Source: Caballeronia sordidicola (GTDB lineage Bacteria; Pseudomonadota; Gammaproteobacteria; Burkholderiales; Burkholderiaceae). Taken from it: 47,544 nucleotides of DNA. Numbering within the stretch: the first letter of the stretch is position 1; each line of letters starts with the position of its first letter. The stretch lies in NCBI RefSeq assembly GCF_000729995.1, contig NZ_JNFG01000044.1, positions 1 to 47,544 of the forward strand, read 5' to 3'. Of the stretch, positions 24,759 through 33,075 are shown in pieces. The notes under the pieces are model-generated. The model saw nothing but the letters and a program-made list of their open reading frames with translations. It searched no databases and had not been told where the DNA came from. Both the position numbers and the translations under genes were made by a program.

Positions 24759-27479
24759 ATGACTGATTTATCCAGCGGAAGCGAACAGATTCTGTCGATA
24801 TCCCGAGGTCGCGAAGACAGCGATCCCGAGGAAACCGCCGAATGGCTGGAGGCGCTCAATGCAGTCACGGAACACATCGGCCGCGACCGCGCGCAATACC
24901 TTTATGACCGCCTCGCGGAGCATGCGCTGTCGCTGGGAATCGAGTCATCGCGGGCGCGGGTCACGCCTTATATCAACACCATTCCAGTGGCCGAGCAGCC
25001 GCGTTATCCGGGCAATCTGGAGATAGAGGAAAAGCTTGCCGCCGCGTTGCGCTGGAATGCGCTTGCAATGGTCGTACGCGCTAACAAGGCTTACGGCGAA
25101 CTGGGCGGTCATATTGCGAGCTATGCGTCCGCGGCCGATCTCTTTGAAGTGGGTTTCAACCATTTCTTCCGCGCGGCAGCGCCGGACGCCGGTGAGGGTA
25201 CGGGCGGCGATCTGGTGTATTTCCAGCCGCATTCATCGCCCGGTGTTTATGCTCGCGCGTTCCTCGAAGGTTTTCTTAGCGAAGAGCACTTGCAGCACTA
25301 CCGTCAGGAGATAGCGGGACCGGGGCTGTGTTCGTATCCGCATCCGTGGCTCATGCCGGACTTCTGGCAGTTTCCCACGGGCTCGATGGGCATCGGTCCG
25401 ATCAACTCGATCTATCAAGCGCGCTTCATGCGCTATCTGCAAAACCGCGGCCTCGCAAAGACACAGGACCGCAAGGTGTGGGGCTTCTTCGGCGATGGCG
25501 AGATGGACGAGCCGGAGTCTATCGGCGCGTTGTCCCTGGCTGCACGCGAACAGCTCGACAACCTGGTGTTCGTCATCAACTGCAACCTGCAGCGGCTCGA
25601 CGGTCCGGTGCGCAGCAACGGCCGCATTATCGACGAGCTCGAAGCACAGTTCATCGGCGCTGGCTGGAACGTGATCAAGGTCCTGTGGGGTTCAGACTGG
25701 GACGCGCTCTTCGCGCGCGACCAGACGAACGCGTTGCTGCGCGCATTCGCGCATACGGTCGACGGCCAGTTCCAGACCTTCTCGGCGAACGATGGCGGTT
25801 ATAACCGCGAGCGTTTCTTCGGCCAGAATCCCGAGCTCGCCGCTTTGGCTTCGCATCTTAGCGATGAGGATATCGACGGCTTGCGCCGCGGCGGCCACGA
25901 CGTGCGCAAACTTCATGCGGCTTATGCGAAGGCGCTGGCTCATCGAGGCCAGCCAACGGTGATCCTCGCCAAGACGATGAAGGGCTTTGGCATGGGCACA
26001 TCGGGCCAGGGCAGGATGACCACGCACCAGCAAAAGAAGCTCGGCTTCGACGACCTCAAGGCGTTTCGCGATCGCTTTCGCTTGCCGCTGTCGGACGCGG
26101 ATGTCGAAGCAGTCAAGTTCTACAAACCTGCGGAAAACAGCCCGGAGATGCAGTACTTGCACGCACGCCGCGCAGGCCTTGGAGGCTATCTGCCCAGAAG
26201 GCGGAGAGTGGCATCGAAGGGGCTGATCGTCCCTTCGATGACTACCTGGGGCCAGTTTGCAATCGACGCGGCAGGCAAGGAGATGTCGACCACCATGGCG
26301 ATCGTGCGCATGTTCGGCACGCTGATGAAGGATGCAACCCTTGGTCCCCGCGTGGTGCCGGTGGTGGCAGACGAGGCGCGTACGTTCGGCATGGCGAACA
26401 TGTTCCGGCAAGTCGGCATCTATTCGCCGCTCGGTCAGTTGTATGAGCCGGAGGATCTTGGCTCCATGCTCTATTACCGCGAGGACACCAAGGGGCAGAT
26501 TCTTGAAGAGGGCATTTCGGAAGCGGGCGCGATGTCGTCATGGATCGCCGCAGCCACGTCGTACAGCGTGCACGATTTGCCCATGTTGCCGTTCTACATC
26601 TATTACTCAATGTTCGGCTTCCAACGCATTGGCGACATCATCTGGGCAGCGGCGGACCAGCGCGCACGCGGCTTCCTGATCGGCGCGACCGCGGGCAAGA
26701 CTACTCTTGGCGGTGAAGGGCTGCAGCATCAGGATGGCAGCAGCCATCTCGTGGCATCGACGATACCGAACTGCCGTGCATACGATCCCGCGTTTGCGTA
26801 TGAGGTCGCGGCTATCGTCGATGAAGGCATGCGCGAGATGGTCGAGCGCCAACGCGACGTGTTCTATTACGTCACGGTGATGAACGAGAACTACGCGCAG
26901 CCATCGGTGCCCGGCGGCGATCTCGAGACGCTGCGTGAAGGCATTCTCAAAGGCATGTATCTGCTTGCAACGGAACCGGATACGACGGCGCAGGTGCAGT
27001 TGCTCGGTGCCGGCGCGATTCTCGGCGAGGTCATCGCGGCGCAGCGGATGTTGCGCGACGAGTGGGGCATTGAAGCAGCGGTATGGAGCGTGACGAGCTT
27101 CACTGAGTTGCAGCGCGACGGCATGGCGTCTGAGCGGCTCGCACGGCTTGGCGAGACGGCCCCCGCGCCGTATGTGAGCACAATGCTTTCTGCATCGCGC
27201 GGCCCGGTGATCGCGGCAACGGACTATGTTCGTGCCGTGCCCGAACTGATCCGCGCGTATGTGCCGCGTCGCTATGTAACGCTTGGCACTGACGGCTTCG
27301 GTCGCAGCGATACCCGTCAGGCATTGCGCGAGTTTTTTGAAGTGGATCGCGCATCCATCGTGATCGCTGCGCTGAAAGCGCTGGCCGATGACGGTGAGAT
27401 CGATATCGCCATAGTGCGAAAAGCGTCGCAACAGTATGGGAAGGTGGCGTCGGAGTCGGGCGCTCCCTGGCAACGGTAA
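24759..27479 (+). CDS. Homodimeric 2-oxoacid dehydrogenase E1 (AceE/MdeB type)
   Basis: Thiamine-diphosphate enzyme of 906 residues, the size of AceE. It decarboxylates pyruvate or, in the MdeB variant, 2-oxobutyrate, and loads a lipoyl domain. The ThDP motif is 'FFGDGEMDEPES' with the closing 'INCNLQRLDGPV'. 'HQDGSSH' and 'VADEARTFGM' are family hallmarks. GGAG lies 7 bases before the ATG at 24759, preferred to 24744. No E2 or E3 gene is adjacent; it would have to use those of another complex. The divergent Lrp gene recalls the mde methionine-catabolism locus of Pseudomonas putida, but no methionine gamma-lyase is present. Pyruvate versus 2-oxobutyrate cannot be decided from sequence. Confidence 0.9.
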   Translation: MTDLSSGSEQILSISRGREDSDPEETAEWLEALNAVTEHIGRDRAQYLYDRLAEHALSLGIESSRARVTPYINTIPVAEQPRYPGNLEIEEKLAAALRWNALAMVVRANKAYGELGGHIASYASAADLFEVGFNHFFRAAAPDAGEGTGGDLVYFQPHSSPGVYARAFLEGFLSEEHLQHYRQEIAGPGLCSYPHPWLMPDFWQFPTGSMGIGPINSIYQARFMRYLQNRGLAKTQDRKVWGFFGDGEMDEPESIGALSLAAREQLDNLVFVINCNLQRLDGPVRSNGRIIDELEAQFIGAGWNVIKVLWGSDWDALFARDQTNALLRAFAHTVDGQFQTFSANDGGYNRERFFGQNPELAALASHLSDEDIDGLRRGGHDVRKLHAAYAKALAHRGQPTVILAKTMKGFGMGTSGQGRMTTHQQKKLGFDDLKAFRDRFRLPLSDADVEAVKFYKPAENSPEMQYLHARRAGLGGYLPRRRRVASKGLIVPSMTTWGQFAIDAAGKEMSTTMAIVRMFGTLMKDATLGPRVVPVVADEARTFGMANMFRQVGIYSPLGQLYEPEDLGSMLYYREDTKGQILEEGISEAGAMSSWIAAATSYSVHDLPMLPFYIYYSMFGFQRIGDIIWAAADQRARGFLIGATAGKTTLGGEGLQHQDGSSHLVASTIPNCRAYDPAFAYEVAAIVDEGMREMVERQRDVFYYVTVMNENYAQPSVPGGDLETLREGILKGMYLLATEPDTTAQVQLLGAGAILGEVIAAQRMLRDEWGIEAAVWSVTSFTELQRDGMASERLARLGETAPAPYVSTMLSASRGPVIAATDYVRAVPELIRAYVPRRYVTLGTDGFGRSDTRQALREFFEVDRASIVIAALKALADDGEIDIAIVRKASQQYGKVASESGAPWQR

Positions 27480-27488
27480 TGGCGACCG

Positions 27489-27515
27489 AAACGGCGGCTT
27501 GTTAGCCGCCGTTTT
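27489..27515 (+). terminator. Rho-independent terminator after the E1 gene
   Basis: AAACGGCGGCT-TGTT-AGCCGCCGTTT folds into an 11-bp perfect stem ending in T4. It lies 10 bp after the E1 stop. Confidence 0.9.
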
Positions 27516-27609
27516 CACGCCGGCAATCTGCAGCGGGAACGAGCATCAAAGCAAGAACCGGATCGATCGCAGGCGCATTCGGGTCTCGTGACTCACGCGT
27601 CCGACGAGC

Positions 27610-27631
27610 CCCGCGATGGCGGGATTTTTTT
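27610..27631 (+). terminator. Second rho-independent terminator upstream of the AraC gene
   Basis: CCCGC-GATG-GCGGG followed by A and T7. It lies 95 bp after the E1 terminator and 57 bp before the AraC start, so it may end a short transcript or act as an attenuator. Confidence 0.75.
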
Positions 27632-27687
27632 ATTGTGCGGAGTCCTGGCGCTGCGGTATAAGAGCCGTTCCAGAGAATTTTCTACCC

Positions 27688-28458
27688 ATGTCCGCTCCGC
27701 TTCTTGATCCTGCAAAAACTGATTTACCTGACGGTCCGGTGCTGTTCGCCGTCGAGCTGTCGGGCGATGACGTGCGTGTCACCGGCTCTCATCGTCACGC
27801 CCGTGGCCAGATGTTCGGTGCGGTTCGCGGGTTGCTCTCCGTAGGAACCGATGACAGCCAATGGGTCGTACCCGCTATCCACGCGGTCTGGCTTCCGCCA
27901 AACCGCGCGCATTCTGTTCGTTCACACGGCGCGTTTGCCGGGTGGAGCGTCTACGTCAGTGAAAGCGCCTGCGCTGATCTTCCCAAAGAGCCTTGCACGG
28001 TTCGCACTTCCGGCCTGTTACGCGAGGCCGTGAGCCGCGCAGCAAGCTGGCACGACGGGGCGCTGAACGAGGCGCAGATGCGCGTGGCGGGGGTCATCCT
28101 CGATGAAACTCGCTCGTCACCGCGTGAAGCGCTTGGCTTGCCAATGCCGCGTGATGCGCGTGTGCTCAGGATCGCCCACGCACTTGCCGACAATCTCGCC
28201 GATAACCGCCGTCTGGATGAATGGGCCGACTGGGGCGGCGTTGCGCCGCGAACCTTGACGCGGCGGTTTATCGACGAGACGGGGTTCAGTTTTTCCGAAT
28301 GGCGGCAACGCGCGCGTTTGATGCAGGCGTTGGAGATGCTTGCATCGGGCGCGGCTGTCACGACTATTGCGCTCGACCTTGGCTATGAAAACGTCAGCGC
28401 GTTCATCGCGATGTTTCGCCGGACCTTTGGCGTGACGCCGACCCAATATTTTGTCTGA
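27688..28458 (+). CDS. AraC-family regulator with cupin sensor
   Basis: A 256-residue regulator. The N-terminal cupin (about 15-90) contains 'SHRHARGQMFGAVRG' and 'VVPAIHAVWLPPNRAHSV', as in the NimR/YeaM group that respond to small aromatic or drug-like compounds. The C-terminal AraC domain (about 155-256) has two helix-turn-helix units, 'LDEWADWGGVAPRTLTRRF' and 'TTIALDLGYENVSAFIAMF'. The ATG at 27688 was chosen because the upstream extension to 27616 crosses a terminator. The next gene downstream in the same direction, 216 bp away, is a PLP decarboxylase and could be its target; this is inference from order alone. Confidence 0.88.
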   Translation: MSAPLLDPAKTDLPDGPVLFAVELSGDDVRVTGSHRHARGQMFGAVRGLLSVGTDDSQWVVPAIHAVWLPPNRAHSVRSHGAFAGWSVYVSESACADLPKEPCTVRTSGLLREAVSRAASWHDGALNEAQMRVAGVILDETRSSPREALGLPMPRDARVLRIAHALADNLADNRRLDEWADWGGVAPRTLTRRFIDETGFSFSEWRQRARLMQALEMLASGAAVTTIALDLGYENVSAFIAMFRRTFGVTPTQYFV

Positions 28459-28674
28459 CGCCCGGGCGCTCCGGGAACGATCGAATGTCATGGTTCAAGC
28501 GTCGGCCCCGGTATCAGCCGCCACCTTTCCAATCCCGTCTATGAGCGCACGCCTGTTTGCCCGGCGCCGGCACGAGCCCGCTGGCGCTGGTATTCTGAGG
28601 GCTGACATTGCGATACATACTCCGCAAGAACCGTGAGCCTATTCGCACCACTGAATACCTTAAAGAAAAAGTCC

Positions 28675-30021
28675 ATGAACGAACTGACCCTGCTGACCGA
28701 AGCCGATGACCGCGCCCGGCGCTATACCGAGTCCATCCCGGAACGCCGCGTGTTCCCCGATCAAGCGGCGCTTCAGGCGCTCGCCGCATTCAACGAGCCG
28801 CTTCCGGCGCGCGGGTATGCGCCAGAAGACGTGCTGCGGATGTTGGACGATATCGGTTCGCCCGGCACGGTGGTCTCGAACGGGCCTCGTTACTTCGGCT
28901 TTGTGATTGGCGCGGCGCTGCCTGCCGCCGCTGCCGCAGAACGGCTGATGCTGGCATGGGACCAATGCGCATCGTCGTTCGACAATTCACCGGTTGCGGC
29001 CACGCTTGAACGCGTTGCGGCGGGCTGGGTGCTGGAAGCGCTTGATCTGCCTCGCGAAAGCGCCGTGGGGTTCGGAACCAGCGCGACGGCGTGCACGCTA
29101 AGCTGCCTTGCCGCCGCTCGTCGCGTGCTGCTTGCACGCAAGGGCTGGGACTTCGACAACGACGGCCTCACAGGTGCTCCCGAGGTCAGGGTCGTCGTGT
29201 CCGAGCTTGTGCATATCACCGTGAAAAAAGCACTCCGTTTGCTTGGTTTCGGCATGAACAGGATAGTGTTTGCGCCGGTCAATCATCATGGGCAGGTGGA
29301 CCCGGAACGTTTGCCGCCGCTCGATGACATGACCATCCTGTGCTTGCAGGCGGGTGAGGTCAACACGGGCGAATTCGATCCATTCGACGAACTCATTCCC
29401 CGGGCCAACGCTGCTGGCGCCTGGGTTCATGTTGACGCTGCGTTCGGCATGTGGGCACGTGCGTCCTCCCACGCGGACCTGACGAAAGGGATAGAAGGGG
29501 CCGATAGCTGGACCACCGACGCCCATAAATGGCTGAACACACCCTACGACTGCGCGATGGCAATCTGCCGGGATAGCGAAGCGCTCGCCGCAGCAATGAA
29601 CAGCGATGCGGTGTATTTGAGCGGGGCGAGAGATGCCCAGAAAAACCTGACCCTCGAGTTCTCGCGACGGGCTCGCGGCATACCGGTGTGGGCCGCGTTG
29701 CGCTCGTTAGGGCGTGAAGGCGTGGCGTCGATGGTGAATAGGCACTGCGCGCTGGCGCGTCGCATTGCGCAGGGTCTTGAACAAGCGGGATTCGAAATTT
29801 TGAACCGCGTCACGATAAACCAGATCCTCGTTCGCGCACACACCGATGAACTCACGGTTGCCGCCCGCGAAGCGGTCCAGGCATCCGGCGAAGCCTGGTT
29901 TGGTGCGACCGTCTGGCAGGGGCGGCCGGCATTCAGGATCAGCGTGTCATCGTGGCGGACAACGGAACACGAAGCGGACGCGCTCGTGCAATTGTTGACC
30001 GGGATTGCTAAGTCACACTAA
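28675..30021 (+). CDS. PLP-dependent group II amino-acid decarboxylase
   Basis: A 448-residue fold-type I decarboxylase of the aromatic amino-acid/glutamate decarboxylase superfamily. The PLP lysine is Lys285 in 'TTDAHKWLNTPYD'; the ring-stacking Asp is in 'AWVHVDAAFGMWA'; 'GFGTSATACTLSCLAAAR' binds the phosphate. 'ARGIPVWAALRSLGREG' is the loop-proximal region. The substrate cannot be assigned; it is neither a close glutamate decarboxylase (no HHxG-type segment) nor a typical histidine decarboxylase. A GTG at 28633 would add 14 residues, but the ATG at 28675 is preferred. It faces the small membrane-peptide gene across a shared hairpin. Confidence 0.88.
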   Translation: MNELTLLTEADDRARRYTESIPERRVFPDQAALQALAAFNEPLPARGYAPEDVLRMLDDIGSPGTVVSNGPRYFGFVIGAALPAAAAAERLMLAWDQCASSFDNSPVAATLERVAAGWVLEALDLPRESAVGFGTSATACTLSCLAAARRVLLARKGWDFDNDGLTGAPEVRVVVSELVHITVKKALRLLGFGMNRIVFAPVNHHGQVDPERLPPLDDMTILCLQAGEVNTGEFDPFDELIPRANAAGAWVHVDAAFGMWARASSHADLTKGIEGADSWTTDAHKWLNTPYDCAMAICRDSEALAAAMNSDAVYLSGARDAQKNLTLEFSRRARGIPVWAALRSLGREGVASMVNRHCALARRIAQGLEQAGFEILNRVTINQILVRAHTDELTVAAREAVQASGEAWFGATVWQGRPAFRISVSSWRTTEHEADALVQLLTGIAKSH

Positions 30022-30035
30022 CCAAGGCGGCAGTC

Positions 30036-30055
30036 ATCGCGCTATCCGGCGCGAT
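30036..30055. terminator. Hairpin between convergent genes, possible two-way terminator
   Basis: ATCGCGC-TATCCG-GCGCGAT forms a perfect 7-bp stem 15 bp after the decarboxylase stop and 10 bp beyond the stop of the opposite small gene. T-runs are poor on both sides. Confidence 0.5.
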
Positions 30056-30064
30056 TTGCCCAGG

Positions 30065-30157
30065 CTAGCGCTGACGCTTGAGCAACGCACGAAGGTTGAT
30101 CACGAGGCTAGCCAACACCGCCAGCGCGCCTAATGTTTCGAGTAATGGCGAGAGCAT
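30065..30157 (-). CDS. 30-residue single-span membrane peptide
   Basis: A very small gene not previously obvious because of its size. Its ATG is preceded by GGGAGG with a 9-base spacer, one of the best ribosome sites in the window. The peptide is one hydrophobic helix from about residue 8 to 22 ('TLGALAVLASLVINL'), with an acidic residue at position 7 and a strongly basic C-terminus ('RALLKRQR'). This predicts an N-out/C-in single-span membrane peptide. It lies 52 bp after the stop of the TauE/SafE permease gene on the same strand and could be its small partner or a separate unit. No family is recognised. Confidence 0.6.
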   Translation of the reverse strand: MLSPLLETLGALAVLASLVINLRALLKRQR

Positions 30158-30209
30158 CGCGTCAGACCTCCCAGAGAGTCGAGCCGATTACATGCTCCCG
30201 ACTCAACGC

Positions 30210-30959
30210 TTAAATCAAATGCCGTAACAGCAGTTGAAGACCGAGCGCCAGCATGCAGATAAAGAACCATCGGCGGAAGGTCGCGGGGCTGATATGGCCA
30301 CGTATGTGTTGGCCGATCCACATGCCGCACAAAGCAGGGACGACGGCGAGCAGCGAACTGGTGAGATCGGCGGTTGTGAATGCGCTTGCGCGGGCAAGCC
30401 CGATTGCCAAGGCCACGGTCGATACGGTAAATGATAGTCCGAGGGCCTGGACGAGGTCTTCTTTTTTTAGATCGAGCGCTTGAAGATACGGGACCGCGGG
30501 TATGACGAAAACGCCCGTTCCTCCCGTGACCAGACCGGTCACCACGCCAATGACGGGCGACAGGCGCCGCTCATACCGTGCCGGTACGGAGAAGCGCCAG
30601 GACAGGAGCCCGGAGGCCGCGTAAAGCGTCAGTGCGGCGCCAAGCCCGGTGACGGCCCACGCCCCGCCGCTGCCGGCAATGAACGAAGCCGCAGCCACGG
30701 TACCGATCACAATTCCCGCCATCATCAACCACAAGCGCCTGACAAGCGCACCCAGGCGTGGGCCTGCAAGAAGCTGCCACACGTTGGTGATGAACGACGG
30801 CAGGATCAGCAGGCAAGCCGCCTCGGCGGGCAGCATGAGCGTTCCGAGCACACCCATTGCCACGGTCGGCAGTCCCATGCCCGTGACGCCCTTTACAGCG
30901 CCGGCCATCAGGAAGGTCAACGCAATGGCAGCGACGCGCGCGGTGTCAGCAGAGGTCAT
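30210..30959 (-). CDS. TauE/SafE-type (TSUP) anion permease
   Basis: A 249-residue inner-membrane protein with about eight hydrophobic segments and the two-repeat TSUP plan: 'GAVKGVTGMGLPTVAMGVLG' in the first half and 'GVVTGLVTGGTGVFVIPAVP' in the second. Such proteins export or import sulfite, sulfonates or other organic anions. The frame is open upstream to 31142, but the ATG at 30959 fits the normal N-terminus and leaves room for the divergent LysR promoter. The LysR gene next door, with a clear palindrome in the shared region, is the likely regulator. Substrate unknown. Confidence 0.85.
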   Translation of the reverse strand: MTSADTARVAAIALTFLMAGAVKGVTGMGLPTVAMGVLGTLMLPAEAACLLILPSFITNVWQLLAGPRLGALVRRLWLMMAGIVIGTVAAASFIAGSGGAWAVTGLGAALTLYAASGLLSWRFSVPARYERRLSPVIGVVTGLVTGGTGVFVIPAVPYLQALDLKKEDLVQALGLSFTVSTVALAIGLARASAFTTADLTSSLLAVVPALCGMWIGQHIRGHISPATFRRWFFICMLALGLQLLLRHLI

Positions 30960-31036
30960 TGAAGTTTCGCAGGAAAATGATTTGCCCTGATTTTCCCCGG
31001 ATTCGCAACGGCCACAATGCGGAAGATGCGTACTGT

Positions 31037-31057
31037 GCCTTAGGGTATAACTAAGGC
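31037..31057. promoter_or_regulatory. LysR operator between the permease and LysR genes
   Basis: GCCTTAG-GGTATAA-CTAAGGC is a perfect inverted repeat with 7-bp arms and a 7-bp AT-rich centre. It includes the LysR box T-N11-A. It ends 23 bp before the LysR start and 78 bp upstream of the permease start, as expected for a recognition site that controls both. Confidence 0.75.
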
Positions 31058-31080
31058 TGATCAACCAAGTTTCTTCGGCC

Positions 31081-31974
31081 ATGCGCTTCGACCTGATAGA
31101 CCTGCGCCTTTTCCTGTCCATCCTCGAAACAGGCAGCATCACGCACGGCGCGGCTCAGGCGAACATGTCCCTGCCGTCCGCCAGTGCGCGTTTGCGCGGC
31201 ATGGAGGAGGCATTGGGGATGCCGCTGCTGGAGCGAGGCCGCCGCGGCGTCGAGTCCACGCCGGCAGGGGACACGCTGGCGCACCACGCGCGCCTGGTAC
31301 TCGGCCAGATCGCGCGAATGCAGGGTGAGTTGGGGGAGCACTCAGAGGCTCGCAGAACGCGTGTGCGGGTGTGGGCGAATACCGCGGCCGTGACGGAATT
31401 CCTGCCCCGTCCTCTGGGCGGATTTCTTCGGAACAATCCTGGCGTGCACATCGATTTGAAGGAGCGCCAGAGTACCGAGACGGTCAAGGCAGTGCTTAAC
31501 GGTTCGGCGGAGATAGGCATTGTTTCCGATGCAGTCGAGCACGGGATGTTGCAGACGTTTCCGTTCGCCACCGACAAGCTGGTTCTGATCGTCGGGCGCG
31601 ACCATGCGCTCAGCGGGCAACGTCGTGTCGCGCTAAGAGACGTGGTCGAGGAAGATTTCATCGGGTTGAGCGCCGGGAGTGCACTGCAGGATTATCTGGG
31701 CGAGCAGGCGCTGTTTGCCGGGCAGCCTTTCTACTTTCGCGCGCGGGTGCGGACCTTCGAAAACATCTACTGCATGGTCGGGCAAGGGGCGGGGCTGGGG
31801 ATCGTGCCGGCAACGGCGGCCAAGCGGTATCGGGGGACGCCTGGCGTGCACACGGTGGAGTTAACCGACAGTTGGGCTACGCGCCAGCTCCTGATCTGCG
31901 TGCGCAATCTGGAGGCGTTGCAACGGCCGGAGCGCGCGCTGGTCGAGGCGCTTGTAACGGCGCCTGATGCGTGA
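31081..31974 (+). CDS. LysR-family transcriptional regulator
   Basis: A 297-residue LysR regulator. The winged helix-turn-helix is at residues 1-62 with 'RLFLSILETGSITHGAAQAN' and 'ARLRGMEEALGMPLLERGRR'. The effector domain (about 88-297) is a periplasmic-binding-protein fold with 'GSAEIGIVSDAVEHG' and 'LVLIVGRDHALSGQ'. It is divergent from the TSUP permease, a common pairing in which the regulator controls the transporter and itself. There is no strong ribosome site. It ends 3 bases before the AlkC stop on the other strand. Confidence 0.92.
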   Translation: MRFDLIDLRLFLSILETGSITHGAAQANMSLPSASARLRGMEEALGMPLLERGRRGVESTPAGDTLAHHARLVLGQIARMQGELGEHSEARRTRVRVWANTAAVTEFLPRPLGGFLRNNPGVHIDLKERQSTETVKAVLNGSAEIGIVSDAVEHGMLQTFPFATDKLVLIVGRDHALSGQRRVALRDVVEEDFIGLSAGSALQDYLGEQALFAGQPFYFRARVRTFENIYCMVGQGAGLGIVPATAAKRYRGTPGVHTVELTDSWATRQLLICVRNLEALQRPERALVEALVTAPDA

Positions 31975-31977
31975 ACG

Positions 31978-33075
31978 TTAGCAGCTCAGATCGAAATATC
32001 CCTTGGCAAGGCATACCCCGTTCACCAGGATTTCGACATCGTGCCGCCCGGCGTAATGGATGCGCGTAGTGAAGTCCCGGATGTTCTGCGTGCGTTCTAT
32101 CGCAACCTTTTGCCCGCCGTCGAGTGTCAACTCCTTGAGCTTGAATACCTTCGCGGCCGTCACGCCCGACTTCTTCACGTAATGCATCCTGTAGTCGATC
32201 ACCAGCCGCTGGCTTTCCGGGCACCTGGACGCAAGGTCGAATGACAAGGTCACACGCTCCCCCAATGCAACCTGGCGTGGCGTCACCGCGAACTTGCTGA
32301 GCTTCACATCGGGCACGCCGCCCGCGCCGATCACGGCCAACGCGCGGCCGTTGCCGGCCTTGATCAAGGAGCGCAGGGCGCGTTTTGCGATCCAGGCCGT
32401 GTGAGCCTTTTCGATCGGCCACGTCGCCAGCCGATCCAACACCCACTCGGGATGCGATTTGGTTACATCGTTCAGATGATTGGCGACCGACTTGCGGACA
32501 TAGAGGCTCGGGTCCGAGCGCAGGTTCTCCAAGATGGGCGCAGCCAGCGAAGGATCCGCCAGGATTGCGTCGAGCCGGAAAGACCAGGGCAAGCGCGGAC
32601 GGCTGCCTTCACTCGCGAGGCGCCGCACGTCCTCACTGTCATCGCGTGACCAGACTTTCATGATGGCCAGCGCTCGCTTCAGATCCTTGCGCAGGAATTC
32701 GCGCACCGCGAACTCGGATGAACCCAGGACCGTGAAGAACTTGAGTGCGTCCATCGATACATCGAAGTCGTCCAGGCCGTATTGCCCGACGTAGTCGGGA
32801 GGGACCAGCGTGGCGAATCCCTTCTCGATACGCTGTGCCAGCGCACGAAGAACCTCGAGCGCCTGGCGGTAGTCGGCAGGCAGCGTTGCATGGAGTGCTT
32901 GGGTCATGCGGCGCAGGCGCTGCATCAGCGTCAGGTCGTCGAGTCCGGCTAGCGAGATCTTGAGGAAGCGCCGCGTGTCGAATAAGGGATAAACCGCTTT
33001 GACGTCGAGCGCCATGTCGCGGAATCGGCGCTCGTTGAAAATCTCTTTCAGTGCGGTGTTTTCGGTGTCCGACAT
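31978..33075 (-). CDS. alkC: DNA-3-methyladenine glycosylase AlkC with C-terminal Ig-like domain
   Basis: AlkC removes 3-methyladenine and 3-methylcytosine lesions without flipping the base. The 365-residue protein has an N-terminal helical HEAT-like-repeat part (about 1-255) with 'FKEIFNERRFRDMA'-like residues at 'LKEIFNERRFRDMALDV', 'VWSRDDSEDVRRLASEGSRP', 'PRLPWSF' and 'LYVRKSVANHLND', all characteristic of AlkC/AlkD proteins. The C-terminal 100 residues are beta-rich ('LSKFAVTPRQVALGERVTLS', 'YAGRHDVEILVNG'), which corresponds to the Ig-like domain known from one AlkC clade. The start at 33075 (MSDTEN) was preferred over 33141. It is tail-to-tail with the LysR gene. Confidence 0.9.
   Translation of the reverse strand: MSDTENTALKEIFNERRFRDMALDVKAVYPLFDTRRFLKISLAGLDDLTLMQRLRRMTQALHATLPADYRQALEVLRALAQRIEKGFATLVPPDYVGQYGLDDFDVSMDALKFFTVLGSSEFAVREFLRKDLKRALAIMKVWSRDDSEDVRRLASEGSRPRLPWSFRLDAILADPSLAAPILENLRSDPSLYVRKSVANHLNDVTKSHPEWVLDRLATWPIEKAHTAWIAKRALRSLIKAGNGRALAVIGAGGVPDVKLSKFAVTPRQVALGERVTLSFDLASRCPESQRLVIDYRMHYVKKSGVTAAKVFKLKELTLDGGQKVAIERTQNIRDFTTRIHYAGRHDVEILVNGVCLAKGYFDLSC

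Noticed and set aside
28461..28475. CCCGG-GCGCT-CCGGG hairpin after the AraC gene as a terminator
   Set aside because: Only 5 bp with no T-run; it may be chance in GC-rich DNA.
30571..30816. Minus-strand open frame inside the permease gene
   Set aside because: Shadow frame within a membrane-protein gene; no separate start signal.
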